A stretch of DNA of 64,000 nt from Chrysopilus asiliformis. Taxonomy: Eukaryota > Arthropoda > Insecta > Diptera > Rhagionidae. The notes under the pieces are model-generated. The model was not told the origin of the DNA. It saw nothing but the letters and a program-made list of their open reading frames with translations, and did no database searches. The DNA lies in the NCBI GenBank assembly GCA_964034945.1, contig OZ035964.1, forward strand, positions 7,142,328-7,206,327, read 5' to 3'. The number at the start of each line of letters is the position of its first letter. Positions within the stretch are counted from its first letter, which is position 1. Of this stretch, positions 22,440 to 36,900 are shown in pieces. The translations under genes and the position numbers were made by a program.

Positions 22440-25400
22440 GTTTTAGACGTATTTGCCGCTAGTACCGGCTGATGAATTTAGCTCCGGTACTAGCAATGTG
22501 AAGAAATGCACAAGTACTAACTTTTCGTTGGTACCGAGTATCAGAGCTAGTACCTGGACTAGCTAGACTCCACTTTAGTACTCTGTGAAGAAATTGGCCG
22601 TAAGTTCGTTAATGGGCAAAAATGGACCGTACGAACGAAAATGTTTTTTGCGAATATCTCAAAAACGTCCAAGAACAAAAGTTATTTAGGATATGATTCT
22701 ACATAAAACTACCATACATCAAAATCCGATTGGAATAAGTTTTAAAACATCTTATTGGAAAGTTTGACTTCAAAGTGGAATTTTGGTACAACTGTTCGAA
22801 TTTTGATACGAATATCACCATACGGGTCTCCAATCATTGCCAAATTGGCAATTATAGCTTTTGTTATGTTTTAAAACGGGTCCCTACGATATACAAACTA
22901 GCTTATCTGTCTAACATCTAGCGGCCTAGCATCTTTTTTCAATAATAATACATAAAGAAAGAAATGGACTGACGTTGCGAGTTCAAAATTACATCGTGAA
23001 AATTAAACGGTGGAAATGGCACAATGGAAAAACCACGGGGACATTCACGATGCAAATAACACGGTGAAAGTCAGGCGGTGGAAACTGCATTGTGGACTTC
23101 GCACGGTAAAAAATGCACGGTGAAAATTTCACGGTCAAAATTGCACGGTGGAAATTACAATGTGGATTTCGCACGGTGGGGAGCTGCACGGTGAACACTC
23201 CACGGTGGAAATAACACGGTGGAACGTTAGAAGCGTGGAAATGCACGGTGGAATCACACAATGAAAAATACACAGTGGCAATTTGACATCGACGGAGAAT
23301 AATGAATGGTGCAAATGGTAGACAGACGGACAGGCTTTTACCAATCAAAATCTTTTGACATCCTTAACACCCTGCTGTAGTTCATTTTTGTGTCCGACGA
23401 TTGGTTCGATGCGTTACAAACGGAATACCAAATCTAATATACTATGATATGATTCTCATACAGTGTCCTTTTTTAATTATCCTCAGACAAGAAATATCCA
23501 TATGGCTCAGCTCTCCAAAAACGAACGCAGATGCTTTAAAAAACCGTTCGAAAACTCTCCAAAAAAAAAATACTAAATCCTACAAATTTTGACGCCAAAA
23601 AATTGCGTCTGTTTGGTCGCTCCAAATATCAAAGTCCATCTCTGTGCCCAGTTTAGTCTTCATAAGGCATTCCTGCGAAATTCAAAATTTTTTCGCGTGG
23701 TTTTTATACCCGTATGGTATGTATACCAAAGGGTATAGTATACTAACTTTGCCTTACCGTTTGTAACGCCAAGATCCCGTCATCACACACAAAAATGAAT
23801 TATACCAGTGTGTTTAGAATGATAAAAATAATTAATTTTTGCATGTCCGTCCGTCCGTCTGTCCGTCCGTCCGTCCGTCTGTCCGTCTGTGGCGCGGATT
23901 GCGGGCGCACGGATTGAACTAGAGACTAGAAATTTTGCACAGTTCCGTTTCTCGTAAAATGCAAGGCTAACGGCCGATTTCTTTACAGAGTACTAACGCT
24001 ATTACCGGTATTAGACCAAAATTTGGTACTCAAATTGGTATCAAGTCATTTCTTCACCAAGTACTAGCGCGCCTTAGTACGGACTTTGGTACGGAGTATT
24101 AGCTGGTACTCATTATTTCCTAGACCCTCAAAATCGAGGGTCTAGCGATGTTAGTACTCGAATTTATGCCAATTTGATTTCTTCACCTATAATATAATAC
24201 TGGCGTAGTCGATTTTTATTGAATTGATTATATTATTCTGTGATTGGTTTTTGCGTATGTAGAAAATGGATTTGATTTTTGGCGGTGATGGTTTATTTCG
24301 CGATTTCGACGACATCGAGAGTGATGGGCAAGTAGTGATGAATTATCGATTTGACCGCCGAATCTACCATATGCCACAATGAAATACAATAAATAATTGG
24401 GACGATGTGGATTTTTTTTTTGCGTTTTTGAATGCCGAAAACAACGTTTATTTACGTTCTACAATTGGTAGCGGACGATTTGCAACACCCACAGCCATGG
24501 CAAAAAAAAGGAATCCGATGTAATTTCATTTTTATACCCGTATGGTGAAACCAAAGGGTATATTAAATTTGCCTTACCGTTTGTAACGCCAAGATCCCGT
24601 CATCACACACAAAAATGAATTACACCAGTGTGTTTAGAATGATAAAAAAAATTGAATTTTTCCATCACCACCAAAACGTATCCTTTTCGTTTTCGGCACC
24701 TCGTTTTTGCAGAAAATTTTTCACGGTAAGATTTCGTTTCACACACTACATTCAGAATTTATTGGAGCATTTTTGTCCAAGATATTAGAAATGATAAGAA
24801 ATTAGAAGACCGAAGTTCGGCTTCGACCAAAAATTGACATACGGTGAGACTCTAGCGCCAGCACCTAAAAGCGTGACAAGTAGTGGGAATGGGGTTCGAA
24901 AAGGTAAAAATTAGCGTAACATAAACTTATAGGCATTTATTTGAAATTAAAACGCGAACATTACAAAGATATTTCATTAGATGTAATTTTAAACTATAAT
25001 GTAGCCTAGTGAAATCAAAGAGTTTTGATCCAAGATAAATCGTTCTCTTGGGCTTCACTCCGTTTCGAAGCGGACTACTGCTTGGAGATGAAATGTTCTC
25101 TTTCTTCTTCCGCTTCTCCTTTTTAATCTTTAGTAATGCATCTCCGGGGTTAACGTCTTCAGGATGTTCCCTCCTCTTTTTCCGATTGCCTCCCTCACAA
25201 TTCTTGAGACGCTCAACAATCTCTTCACTTAATCCTACTTTTGTAATCGGCCTCATGAAGAGGATGTCTCTCCTTGAGATTACTGGGAAATGGGACAGTC
25301 TTTTCCTTGTACTGCTTTTCCTTGTAACGTTCTCCATTTTGATATTCTTCAGCTTCTGCCGGAAAATAATACGATTGGAACTTCACGGAAAATTCACGGA

Positions 25401-25691
25401 ACACAGCGAACAATAATATTTTATTTATTGAAAAAATAACGTACACAAATTCACGGAAATTCACGGCGAACAATAATATTTCAAATTCAAATGTCAAAAT
25501 AGTGTCAAAATCGGTTTTAGACGTATTATTATTATTAATTTCATAGCCAACAGGTACAAAAATCCTAACAGGCAGATTCCAACAAATACAATAGATTTAA
25601 GAAAAATAATATTAAAGAAAAATAAATAAAAGCAAAATTACAATAAAAAAATAGATAAAATATATAGTGCATCAGAAAAACAAAATCAAAA

Positions 25692-26864
25692 CTACAATTT
25701 ACTTAAAATGATTCTTTTACGAAACATAGCACGAGACATGTTAAAATCAAAAAACATTGACCAATTGTTGAACAACTGGCACATATTGCTAATAGGCTCG
25801 TTAGTTCCGTAAACAGTCCTATGGAACGGTACGTTTAGAAAGGGGTGAGATCTTAGAGAACGGGAGGGGACGTTAAAACCAATTTTTGACAAAATTACAG
25901 GGGAGTCAATAATTCCTAACATAACATTAAAAAGAAACATGGTACGTAACAAATCACGACGAAAACCTAACGTGTCAAGGTTAATCAATGTACACCTAGA
26001 TACGTATGGCGGGAGCTCAAGCCTATCTGACCAGCTCAGACGGCGAAGTGCAAATCGCAGAAATCTTTTTTGGATGGATTCTATTCGCTTAATGTGAACT
26101 TCATAATTGGGACTCCAAACAATACACGCATATTCCAATATTGGCCTTACAATAGTTATAAAAATACTTTTCAGCGCATAAGGATTAGTTAGATCACGGG
26201 AAAAACGCATAATAAAACCTAAAAGTCCGTTCGCTTTTGAAGTAATATAATCGATGTGATTATTAAACGTTAGATTGATATCAAACACCACCCCAAGATC
26301 TTTGATCGCATTAACTCTATTAATTGTTATATTGCTAATTTTATAATCGAAAAGTACGGGCTTGAGCTTTCGATGGAGTGACATGGAAAAGCATTTAGAG
26401 ACGTTTAAAGTTATGTAATTTTTTACACACCAATCAGACAGTGCATTCAAATCACTCTGCAACAAATCAGAATCTTGAAAGCTGTCTACGACTCGAAAAA
26501 CTTTCAGATCGTCAGCATACAGCAAACATTTAGACGATTTAAGGACGTTACACAGGTCATTAATAAATAAAATAAATAAAAGGGGGCCAAGATGACTCCC
26601 TTGCGGGACACCAGAACGAACTACAAAGAATCGTGAAAATAAATTAAAAAATTTTACACATTGCATGCGAGAAGATAAATAAGACGATAACCAACAAAGA
26701 AGACTAGAATGTATTCCCAATATTGCGAGTTTTTTCAATAAAATCTTATGTTGAACACGATCAAACGCTTTTGAAAAATCCGTATATATGGCATCAACTT
26801 GGTGACCATCTTCTATTTTATACTGGCAATAATTTGTAAATTCAACTAAATTTGTTGCAGTTGA
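25692..26864 (-). pseudogene. LINE reverse transcriptase, C-terminal fragment, unit 5
   Basis: YADD intact. Phe89, Ile118, Lys165, Asn214, Met397; same protein as unit 7. The open frame extends to 26915 in the MITE. Confidence 0.95.
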
Positions 26865-27330
26865 AGGAGCCGCTCCATTGCCATGACTTTTTCCCATGAC
26901 AAAAAAATGAGACACATTTATGTGAAGATACCTTGGCGAGAAAGGGAGATAAGAATCAACTGCAAAAATTTGTCGGCAAATGCAAAAATAATTTCCCCTC
27001 TTTTGTTATGGCGATTTTATGGCGATGTTATGGCGATTTCTACTACAATCACATTTGTCCCTTGTCCTTGAAACTGTTATTATAGCGTGATGTCATTTTA
27101 AAAGCTTTTTCTCCTTCGCATTCATAGTCAAAAGCTTTGTTACCATGCCAATTTGAACATTATATTCATAGCATAAGGTTTGCTATGATTGCTATAAAGT
27201 TGTTAAACTGGAAGGGAAAACGTTTACCTTGTATTCAGTCATTCCTTTTTAGATCTACATAAGTCTATCTTGCTCTAGTTTCCTGCATTTTTTTGTCATG
27301 GGAAAAAGTCATGGCAATGGAGCGGCTCCT
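26865..27330. mobile_element. 466-bp MITE, unit 5 copy, right TSD lost
   Basis: The element is complete, but the 10 bases that follow it elsewhere (tgatcgacct) are missing, so the right TGA is gone and ggctcct runs straight into ttaacg. Confidence 0.88.
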
Positions 27331-28154
27331 TTAACGAATCCGTGCTGATGGATGGATATGTGTTGCTTAAGCGTGGCAGTTAAAACATTGCACACGAGTT
27401 TTTCGAATAATTTGGCGACAGTGGGAAGAATCGCGATCGGGCGATAATTTTTTATATTATTCTTACTACCACTTTTAAAAACAGGTGTTATATAGGAAGT
27501 TTTCCAGGCAGAGGGAAACTGACCTAAACGCAAAGAATAATTAAATATTGTGGTCAATGGATAGCACAGACTTTCGGCACAATTCTTAAGAATGAAAGGA
27601 GAAACAAGATCAGGCCCAGCCCCCTTCTTAACATTTAAACCATTCAACTCGGTAAGAACAGAGTCAACATCTAGTTCAATTGATCCAATATTAACAATGT
27701 TTTCACATAATGATAAATTTATAGAATTATCGTCCGGAGGATCAACGTAGACACTCTGGAAAAAATCAGCGAATAGATTCAAATTATCTTTCTCACAATT
27801 CGCAACTGTCTCATCAAGAAACATTCTTTTAGGGTAGCCAGATGACTTTTTTTTTAAGTTAACGAAGTTCCAAAATTTGGACGGATCAGAGACTAGATTG
27901 TTTTGAAGATCTAATAAATAAGATTTGTAATTTGACTTCTGAATAGCAGCAAATCTTTTGCGCAAATACGAGTACGTTTGATAATGTATATTAAGTCTAG
28001 TGCGAACGTACAATTTATAAGCTTTGCGTTTGGAGTTTTTTACTCTTGATAAAAATTTCGTGTACCATGGCGGGTGCCTATGGAATGCAATCTTCTTTTT
28101 CGGAACAAAAAGCTCAAAACCAACATATAAAAAACAATAAAAATTATTAGCTTA
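27331..28154 (-). pseudogene. LINE reverse transcriptase, N-terminal fragment, unit 5
   Basis: Open across the T9 run. The 10-bp deletion at the MITE edge changes the end of the frame, which now closes in FVKGAAPLP rather than reading into the MITE as in other units. Private KDNLNLF variant (Ile to Asn). Confidence 0.92.
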
Positions 28155-31100
28155 GTTTTAGACGTATTTGCCGCTAGTACCGGCTGATGAATTTAGCTCC
28201 GGTACTAGCGATGTGAAGAAATGCACAAGTACTAACTTTTCGTTGGTACCGAGTATCAGAGCTAGTACCTGGACTAGCTAGACTCCACTTTAGTACTCTG
28301 TGAAGAAATTGGCCGTAAGTTCGTTAATGGGCAAAAATGGACCGTACGAACGAAAATGTTTTTTGCGAATATCACAAAAACGATGCATCTTATCAAAAAA
28401 GTCCAAGAACAAAAGTTATTTAGGATATGATTCTACATAAAACTACCATACATCAAAATCCGATTGGAATAAGTTTTAAAAAATCTTATTGGAAAGTTTG
28501 ACTTCAAAGTGGAATTTTGGTACAACTGTTCGAATTTTGATACGAATATCACCATACGGGTCTCCAATCATTGCCAAATTGGCAATTATAGCTTTTGTTA
28601 TGTTTTAAAACGGGTCCCTACGATATACAAACTAGCTTATCTGTCTAACATCTAGCGGCCTAGCATCTTTTTTCAATAATAATACATAAAGAAAGAAATG
28701 GACTGACGTTGCGAGTTCAAAATTACATCGTGAAAATTAAACGGTGGAAATGGCACAATGGAAAAACCACGGGGACATTCACGATGCAAATAACACGGTG
28801 AAAGTCAGGCGGTGGAAACTGCATTGTGGACTTCGCACGGTAAAAAATGCACGGTGAAAATTTCACGGTCAAAATTGCACGGTGGAAATTACAATGTGGA
28901 TTTCGCACGGTGGGGAGCTGCACGGTGAACACTCCACGGTGGAAATAACACGGTGGAACGTTAGAAGCGTGGAAATGCACGGTGGAATCACACAATGAAA
29001 AATACACAGTGGCAATTTGACATCGACGGAGAATAATGAATGGTGCAAATGGTAGACAGACGGACAGGCTTTTACCAATCAAAATCTTTTGACATCCTTA
29101 ACACCCTGCTGTAGTTCATTTTTGTGTCCGACGATTGGTTCGATGCGTTACAAACGGAATACCAAATCTAATATACTATGATATGATTCTCATACAGTGT
29201 CCTTTTTTAATTATCCTCAGATCAGAAATATCCATATGGCTCAGCTCTCCAAAAACGAACGCAGATGCTTTAAAAAACCGTTCGAAAACTCTCCAGAAAA
29301 AAATACTAAATCCTACAAATTTTGACGCCAAAAAATTGCGTCTGTTTGGTCGCTCCAAATATCAAAGTCCATCTCTGTGCCCAGTTTAGTCTTCATAAGG
29401 CATTCCTGCGAAATTCAAAATTTTTTCGCGTGGTTTTTATACCCGTATGGTATGTATACCAAAGGGTATAGTATACTAACTTTGCCTTACCGTTTGTAAC
29501 GCCAAGATCCCGTCATCACACACAAAAATGAATTATACCAGTGTGTTTAGAATGATAAAAATAATTAATTTTTGCATGTCCGTCCGTCCGTCTGTCCGTC
29601 CGTCTGTCCGTCCGTCCTTCCGTCTGTCCGTCTGTGGCGCGGATTGCGGGCGCACGGATTGAGCTAGAGACTAGAAATTTTGCACAGTTCCGTTTCTCGT
29701 AAAATGCAAGGCTAACGGCCGATTTCTTCACAGAGTACTAACGCTATTACCGGTATTAGACCAAAATTTGGTACTCAAATTGGTATCAAGTCATTTCTTC
29801 ACCAAGTACTAGCGCGCCTTAGTACGGACTTTGGTACGGAGTATTAGCTGGTACTCATTATTTCCTAGACCCTCAAAATCGAGGGTCTAGCGATGTTAGT
29901 ACTCGAATTTATGCCAATTTGATTTCTTCACCTATAATATAATACTGGCGTAGTCGATTTTTATTGAATTGATTGTATTATTCTGTGATTGGTTTTTGTG
30001 TATGTAGAAAATGGATTTGATTTTTGGCGGTGATGGTTTATTTCGCGATTTCGACGACATCGAGAGTGATGGGCAAGTAGTGATGAATTATCGATTTGAC
30101 CGCCGAATCTACCATATGCCACAATGAAATACAATAAATAATTGGGACGATGTGGATTTTTTTTTTGCGTTTTTGAATGCCGAAAACAACGTTTATTTAC
30201 GTTCTACAATTGGTAGCGGACGATTTGCAACACCCACAGCCATGGCAAAAAAAAGGAATCCGATGTAATTTCATTTTTATACCCGTATGGTGAAACCAAA
30301 GGGTATATTAAATTTGCCTTACCGTTTGTAACGCCAAGATCCCGTCATCACACACAAAAATGAATTACACCAGTGTGTTTAGAATGATAAAAAAAATTGA
30401 ATTTTTCCATCACCACCAAAACGTATCCTTTTCGTTTTCGGCACCTCGTTTTTGCAGAAAATTTTTCACGGTAAGATTTCGTTTCACACACTACATTCAG
30501 AATTTATTGGAGCATTTTTGTCCAAGATATTAGAAATGATAAGAAATTAGAAGACCGAAGTTCGGCTTCGACCAAAAATTGACATACGGTGAGACTCTAG
30601 CGCCAGCACCTAAAAGCGTGACAAGTAGTGGGAATGGGGTTCGAAAAGGTAAAAATTAGCGTAACATAAACTTATAGGCATTTATTTGAAATTAAAACGC
30701 GAACATTACAAAGATATTTCATTAGATGTAATTTTAAACTATAATGTAGCCTAGTGAAATCAAAGAGTTTTGATCCAAGATAAATCGTTCTCTTGGGCTT
30801 CACTCCGTTTCGAAGCGGACTACTGCTTGGAGATGAAATGTTCTCTTTCTTCTTCCGCTTCTCCTTTTTAATCTTTAGTAATGCATCTCCGGGGTTAACG
30901 TCTTCAGGATGTTCCCTCCTCTTTTTCCGATTGCCTCCCTCACAATTCTTGAGACGCTCAACAATCTCTTCACTTAATCCTACTTTTGTAATCGGCCTCA
31001 TGAAGAGGATGTCTCTCCTTGAGATTACTGGGAAATGGGACAGTCTTTTCCTTGTACTGCTTTTCCTTGTAACGTTCTCCATTTTGATATTCTTCAGCTT

Positions 31101-31403
31101 CTGCCGGAAAATAATACGATTGGAACTTCACGGAAAATTCACGGAACACAGCGAACAATAATATTTTATTTATTGAAAAAATAACGTACACAAATTCACG
31201 GAAATTCACTGCGAACAATAATATTTCAAATTCAAATGTCAAAATAGTGTCAAAATCTGTTTTAGACGTATTATTATTATTAGGCAGATTCCAACAAATA
31301 CAATAGATTTAAGAAAAATAATATTAAAGAAAAATAAATAAAAGCAAAATTACAATAAAAAAATAGATAAAATATATAGTGCATCAGAAAAACAAAATCA
31401 AAA

Positions 31404-32576
31404 CTACAATTTACTTAAAATGATTCTTTTACGAAACATAGCACGAGACATGTTAAAATCAAAAAACATTGACCAATTGTTGAACAACTGGCACATATTG
31501 CTAATAGGCTCGTTAGTTCCGTAAACAGTCCTATGGAACGGTACGTTTAGAAAGGGGTGAGATCTTAGAGAACGGGAGGGGACGTTAAAACCAATTTTTG
31601 ACAAAATTACAGGGGAGTCAATAATTCCTAACATAACATTAAAAAGAAACATGGTACGTAACAAATCACGACGAAAACCTAACGTGTCAAGGTTAATCAA
31701 TGTACACCTAGATACGTATGGCGGGAGCTCAAGCCTATCTGACCAACTCAGACGGCGAAGTGCAAATCGCAGAAATCTTTTTTGGATGGATTCTATTCGC
31801 TTAATGTGAACTTCATAATTGGGACTCCAAACAATACACGCATATTCCAATATTGGCCTTACAATAGTTATAAAAATACTTTTCAGCGCATAAGGATTAG
31901 TTAGATCACGGGAAAAACGCATAATAAAACCTAAAAGTCCGTTCGCTTTTGAAGTAATATAATCGATGTGATTATTAAACGTTAGTTTGATATCAAACAC
32001 CACCCCAAGATCTTTGATCGCATTAACTCTATTAATTGTTATATTGCTAATTTTATAATCGAAAAGTACGGGCTTGAGCTTTCGATGGAGTGACATGGAA
32101 AAGCATTTAGAGACGTTTAAAGTTATGTAATTGTTTACACACCAATCAGACAGTGCATTCAAATCACTCTGCAACAAATCAGAATCTTGAAAGCTGTCTA
32201 CGACTCGAAAAACTTTCAGATCGTCAGCATACAGCAAACATTTAGACGATTTAAGGACGTTACACAGGTCATTAGTAAATAAAATAAATAAAAGGGGGCC
32301 AAGATGACTCCCTTGCGGGACACCAGAACGAACTACAAAGAATCGTGAAAATAAATTAAAAATTTTTACACATTGCATGCGAGAAGATAAATAAGACGAT
32401 AACCAACAAAGAAGACTAGAATGTATTCCCAATATTGCGAGTTTTTTCAATAAAATCTTATGTTGAACACGATCAAACGCTTTTGAAAAATCCGTATATA
32501 TGGCATCAACTTGGTGACCATCTTCTATTTTATACTGGCAATAATTTGTAAATTCAACTAAATTTGTTGCAGTTGA
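31404..32576 (-). pseudogene. LINE reverse transcriptase, C-terminal fragment, unit 6
   Basis: YADD intact. Ile89, Thr118, Asn165, Lys214, Met397. The open frame extends to 32627 in the MITE. Confidence 0.95.
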
Positions 32577-33042
32577 AGGAGCCGCTCCATTGCCATGACT
32601 TTTTCCCATGACAAAAAAATGAGACACATTTATGTGAAGATACCTTGGCGAGAAAGGGAGATAAGAATCAACTGCAAAAATTTGTCGGCAAATGCAAAAA
32701 TAATTTCCCCTCTTTTGTTATGGCGATTTTATGGCGATGTTATGGCGATTTCTACTACAATCACATTTGTCCCTTGTCCTTGAAACTGTTATTATAGCGT
32801 GATGTCATTTTAAAAGCTTTTTCTCCTTCGCATGCATAGTCAAAAGCTTTGTTACCATGCCAATTTGAACATTATATTCATAGCATAAGGTTTGCTATGA
32901 TTGCTATAAAGTTGTTAAACTGGAAGGGAAAACGTTTACCTTGTATTCAGTCATTCCTTTTTAGATCTACATAAGTCTATCTTGCTCTAGTTTCCTGCAT
33001 TTTTTTGTCATGGGAAAAAGTCATGGCAATGGAGCGGCTCCT
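32577..33042. mobile_element. 466-bp MITE, unit 6 copy
   Basis: Ends and TGA duplication as in unit 1. Confidence 0.9.
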
Positions 33043-33921
33043 TGATCGACCTTTAACGAATCCGTGCTGATGGATGGATATGTGTTGCTTAAGCGTGGCA
33101 GTTAAAACATTGCACACGAGTTTTTCGAATAATTTGGCGACAGTGGGAAGAATCGCGATCGGGCGATAATTTTTTATATTATTCTTACTACCACTTTTAA
33201 AAACAGGTGTTATATAGGAAGTTTTCCAGGCAGAGGGAAACTGACCTAAACGCAAAGAATAATTAAATATTGTGGTCAATGGATAGCACAGACTTTCGGC
33301 ACAATTCTTAAGAATGAAAGGAGAAACAAGATCAGGCCCAGCCCCCTTCTTAACATTTAAACCATTCAACTCGGTAAGAACAGAGTCAACATCTAGTTCA
33401 ATTGATCCAATATTAACAATGTTTTCACATAATGATAAATTTATAGAATTATCGTCCGGAGGATCAACGTAGACACTCTGGAAAAAATCAGCGAATAGAT
33501 TCAAAATATCTTTCTCACAATTCGCAACTGTCTCAGCGAAAAAATCAGCGAATAGATTCAAAATATCTTTCTCACAATTCGCAAGAAACATTCTTTTAGG
33601 GTAGCCAGATGACTTTTTTTTTAAGTTAACGAAGTTCCAAAATTTGGACGGATCAGAGACTAGATTGTTTTGAAGATCTAATAAATAAGATTTGTAATTT
33701 GACTTCTGAATAGCAGCAAATCTTTTGCGCAAATACGAGTACGTTTGATAATGTATATTAAGTCTAGTGCGAACGTACAATTTATAAGCTTTGCGTTTGG
33801 AGTTTTTTACTCTTGATAAAAATTTCGTGTACCATGGCGGGTGCCTATGGAATGCAATCTTCTTTTTCGGAACAAAAAGCTCAAAACCAACATATAAAAA
33901 ACAAAAAGAATTATTAGCTTA
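33043..33921 (-). pseudogene. LINE reverse transcriptase, N-terminal fragment, unit 6 (in-frame duplication)
   Basis: T9 keeps the frame open. A near-repeat ANCEKDILNLFADFF appears twice because of the 45-bp duplication, adding 15 residues without breaking the frame (267 codons from the TTG at 33780). Confidence 0.92.
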
Positions 33922-36900
33922 GTTTTAGACGTATTTGCCGCTAGTACCGGCTGATGAATTTAGCTCCGGTACTAGCGATGTGAAGAAATGCACAAGTACT
34001 AACTTTTCGTTGGTACCGAGTATCAGAGCTAGTACCTGGACTAGCTAGACTCCACTTTAGTACTCTGTGAAGAAATTGGCCGTAAGTTCGTTAATGGGCA
34101 AAAATGGACCGTACGAACGAAAATGTTTTTTGCGAATACCACAAAAACGATGCATCTTATCAAAAAAGTCCAAGAACAAAAGTTATTTAGGATATGATTC
34201 TACATAAAACTACCATACATCAAAATCCGATTGGAATAAGTTTTAAAAAATCTTATTGGAAAGTTTGACTTCAAAGTGGAATTTTGGTACAACTGTTCGA
34301 ATTTTGATACGAATATCACCATACGGGTCTCCAATCATTGCCAAATTGGCAATTATAGCTTTTGTTATGTTTTAAAACGGGTCCCTACGATATACAAACT
34401 AGCTTATCTGTCTAACATCTAGCGGCCTAGCATCTTTTTTCAATAATAATACATAAAGAAAGAAATGGACTGACGTTGCGAGTTCGAAATTACATCGTGA
34501 AAATTAAACGGTGGAAATGGCACAATGGAAAAACCACGGGGACATTCACGATGCAAATAACACGGTGAAAGTCAGGCGGTGGAAACTGCATTGTGGACTT
34601 CGCACGGTAAAAAATGCACGGTGAAAATTTCACGGTCAAAATTGCACGGTGGAAATTACAATGTGGATTTCGCACGGTGGGGAGCTGCACGGTGAACACT
34701 CCACGGTGGAAATAACACGGTGGAACGTTAGAAGCGTGGAAATGCACGGTGGAATCACACAATGAAAAATACACAGTGGCAATTTGACATCGACGGAGAA
34801 TAATGAATGGTGCAAATGGTAGACAGACGGACAGGCTTTTACCAATCAAAATCTTTTGACATCCTTAACACCCTGCTGTAGTTCATTTTTGTGTCCGACG
34901 ATTGGTTCGATGCGTTACAAACGGAATACCAAATCTAATATACTATGATATGATTCTCATACAGTGTCCTTTTTTAATTATCCTCAGACAAGAAATATCC
35001 ATATGGCTCAGCTCTCCAAAAACGAACGCAGATGCTTTAAAAAACCGTTCGAAAACTCTCCAAAAAAAAAATACTAAATCCTACAAATTTTGACGCCAAA
35101 AAATTGCGTCTGTTTGGTCGCTCCAAATATCAAAGTCCATCTCTGTGCCCAGTTTAGTCTTCATAAGGCATTCCTGCGAAATTCAAAATTTTTTCGCGTG
35201 GTTTTTATACCCGTATGGTATGTATACCAAAGGGTATAGTATACTAACTTTGCCTTACCGTTTGTAACGCCAAGATCCCGTCATCACACACAAAAATGAA
35301 TTATACCAGTGTGTTTAGAATGATAAAAATAATTAATTTTTGCATGTCCGTCCGCCCGTCCGTCTGTCCGTCTGTGGCGCGGATTGCGGGCGCACGGATT
35401 GAGCTAGAGACTAGAAATTTTGCACAGTTCCGTTTCTCGTAAAATGCAAGGCTAATGGCCGATTTCTTCACAGAGTACTAACGCTATTACCGGTATTAGA
35501 CCAAAATTTGGTACTCAAATTGGTATCAAGTCATTTCTTCACCAAGTACTAGCGCGCCTTAGTACGGACTTTGGTACGGAGTATTAGCTGGTACTCATTA
35601 TTTCCTAGACCCTCAAAATCGAGGGTCTAGCGATGTTAGTACTCGAATTTATGCCAATTTGATTTCTTCACCTATAATATAATACTGGCGTAGTCGATTT
35701 TTATTGAATTGATTATATTATTCTGTGATTGGTTTTTGTGTATGTAGAAAATGGATTTGATTTTTGGCGGTGATGGTTTATTTCGCGATTTCGACGACAT
35801 CGAGAGTGATGGGCAAGTAGTGATGAATTATCGATTTGACCGCCGAATCTACCATATGCCACAATGAAATACAATAAATAATTGGGACGATGTGGATTTT
35901 TTTTTGCGTTTTTGAATGCCGAAAACAACGTTTATTTACGTTCTACAATTGGTAGCGGACGATTTGCAACACCCACAGCCATGGCAAAAAAAAGGAATCC
36001 GATGTAATTTCATTTTTATACCCGTATGGTGAAACCAAAGGGTATATTAAATTTGCCTTACCGTTTGTAACGCCAAGATCCCGTCATCACACACAAAAAT
36101 GAATTACACCAGTGTGTTTAGAATGATAAAAAAAATTGAATTTTTCCATCACCACCAAAACGTATCCTTTTCGTTTTCGGCACCTCGTTTTTGCAGAAAA
36201 TTTTTCACGGTAAGATTTCGTTTCACACACTACATTCAGAATTTATTGGAGCATTTTTGTCCAAGATATTAGAAATGATAAGAAATTAGAAGACCGAAGT
36301 TCGGCTTCGACCAAAAATTGACATACGGTGAGACTCTAGCGCCAGCACCTAAAAGCGTGACAAGTAGTGGGAATGGGGTTCGAAAAGGTAAAAATTAGCG
36401 TAACATAAACTTATAGGCATTTATTTGAAATTAAAACGCAAACATTACAAAGATATTTCATTAGATGTAATTTTAAACTATAATGTAGCCTAGTGAAATC
36501 AAAGAGTTTTGATCCAAGATAAATCGTTCTCTTGGGCTTCACTCCGTTTCGAAGCGGACTACTGCTTGGAGATGAAATGTTCTCTTTCTTCTTCCGCTTC
36601 TCCTTTTTAATCTTTAGTAATGCATCTCCGGGGTTAACGTCTTCAGGATGTTCCCTCCTCTTTTTCCGATTGCCTCCCTCACAATTCTTGAGACGCTCAA
36701 CAATCTCTTCACTTAATCCTACTTTTGTAATCGGCCTCATGAAGAGGATGTCTCTCCTTGAGATTACTGGGAAATGGGACAGTCTTTTCCTTGTACTGCT
36801 TTTCCTTGTACTGCTTTTCCTTGTAACGTTCTCCATTTTGATATTCTTCAGCTTCTGCCGGAAAATAATACGATTGGAACTTCACGGAAAATTCACGGAA

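Larger units (their letters stand above)
18281..22600. mobile_element. Harbinger-like element, unit 4 copy
   Basis: TAA flanks kept. The first base of the left terminal repeat is t, giving tggccgatttcttcac, as in units 7-11. Confidence 0.85.
17197..22889. repeat. Tandem macrosatellite unit 4 (5693 bp, shortest)
   Basis: Same order of parts. The Lys-rich remnant is at 19236-19646, with two instead of three 15-bp repeats. LINE at 19837-22439, short 3' end, T8 run, even-type alleles. It has lost 19 bp at 22667/22668, between aaaaacg and aaaaaag, a microhomology-type deletion. Confidence 0.97.
25528..28154 (-). mobile_element. 5'-truncated LINE, unit 5 copy, long 3' end
   Basis: Same flanking duplication. 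Ten bases shorter than other long-end copies because of the deletion beside the MITE. Confidence 0.92.
23971..28315. mobile_element. Harbinger-like element, unit 5 copy
   Basis: TAA flanks kept; terminal repeats as in unit 1. Confidence 0.85.
22890..28623. repeat. Tandem macrosatellite unit 5 (5734 bp)
   Basis: Same order of parts. The Lys-rich remnant is at 24927-25337 (two 15-bp repeats). LINE at 25528-28154 with long 3' end and T9. Odd-type alleles. A 10-bp deletion removes the right target duplication of the MITE. Confidence 0.97.
31273..33921 (-). mobile_element. 5'-truncated LINE, unit 6 copy, with internal 45-bp duplication
   Basis: Short 3' end. Carries a tandem duplication of about 45 bp at 33535-33583 within the N-terminal reverse-transcriptase fragment. 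Confidence 0.92.
29716..34082. mobile_element. Harbinger-like element, unit 6 copy
   Basis: TAA flanks and terminal repeats kept. Confidence 0.85.
28624..34390. repeat. Tandem macrosatellite unit 6 (5767 bp)
   Basis: Same order of parts. The Lys-rich remnant is at 30672-31082 (two 15-bp repeats). LINE at 31273-33921 with short 3' end and T9. Even-type alleles. Lengthened by a 45-bp duplication in the LINE and a 58-bp GTCC tract. Confidence 0.97.
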
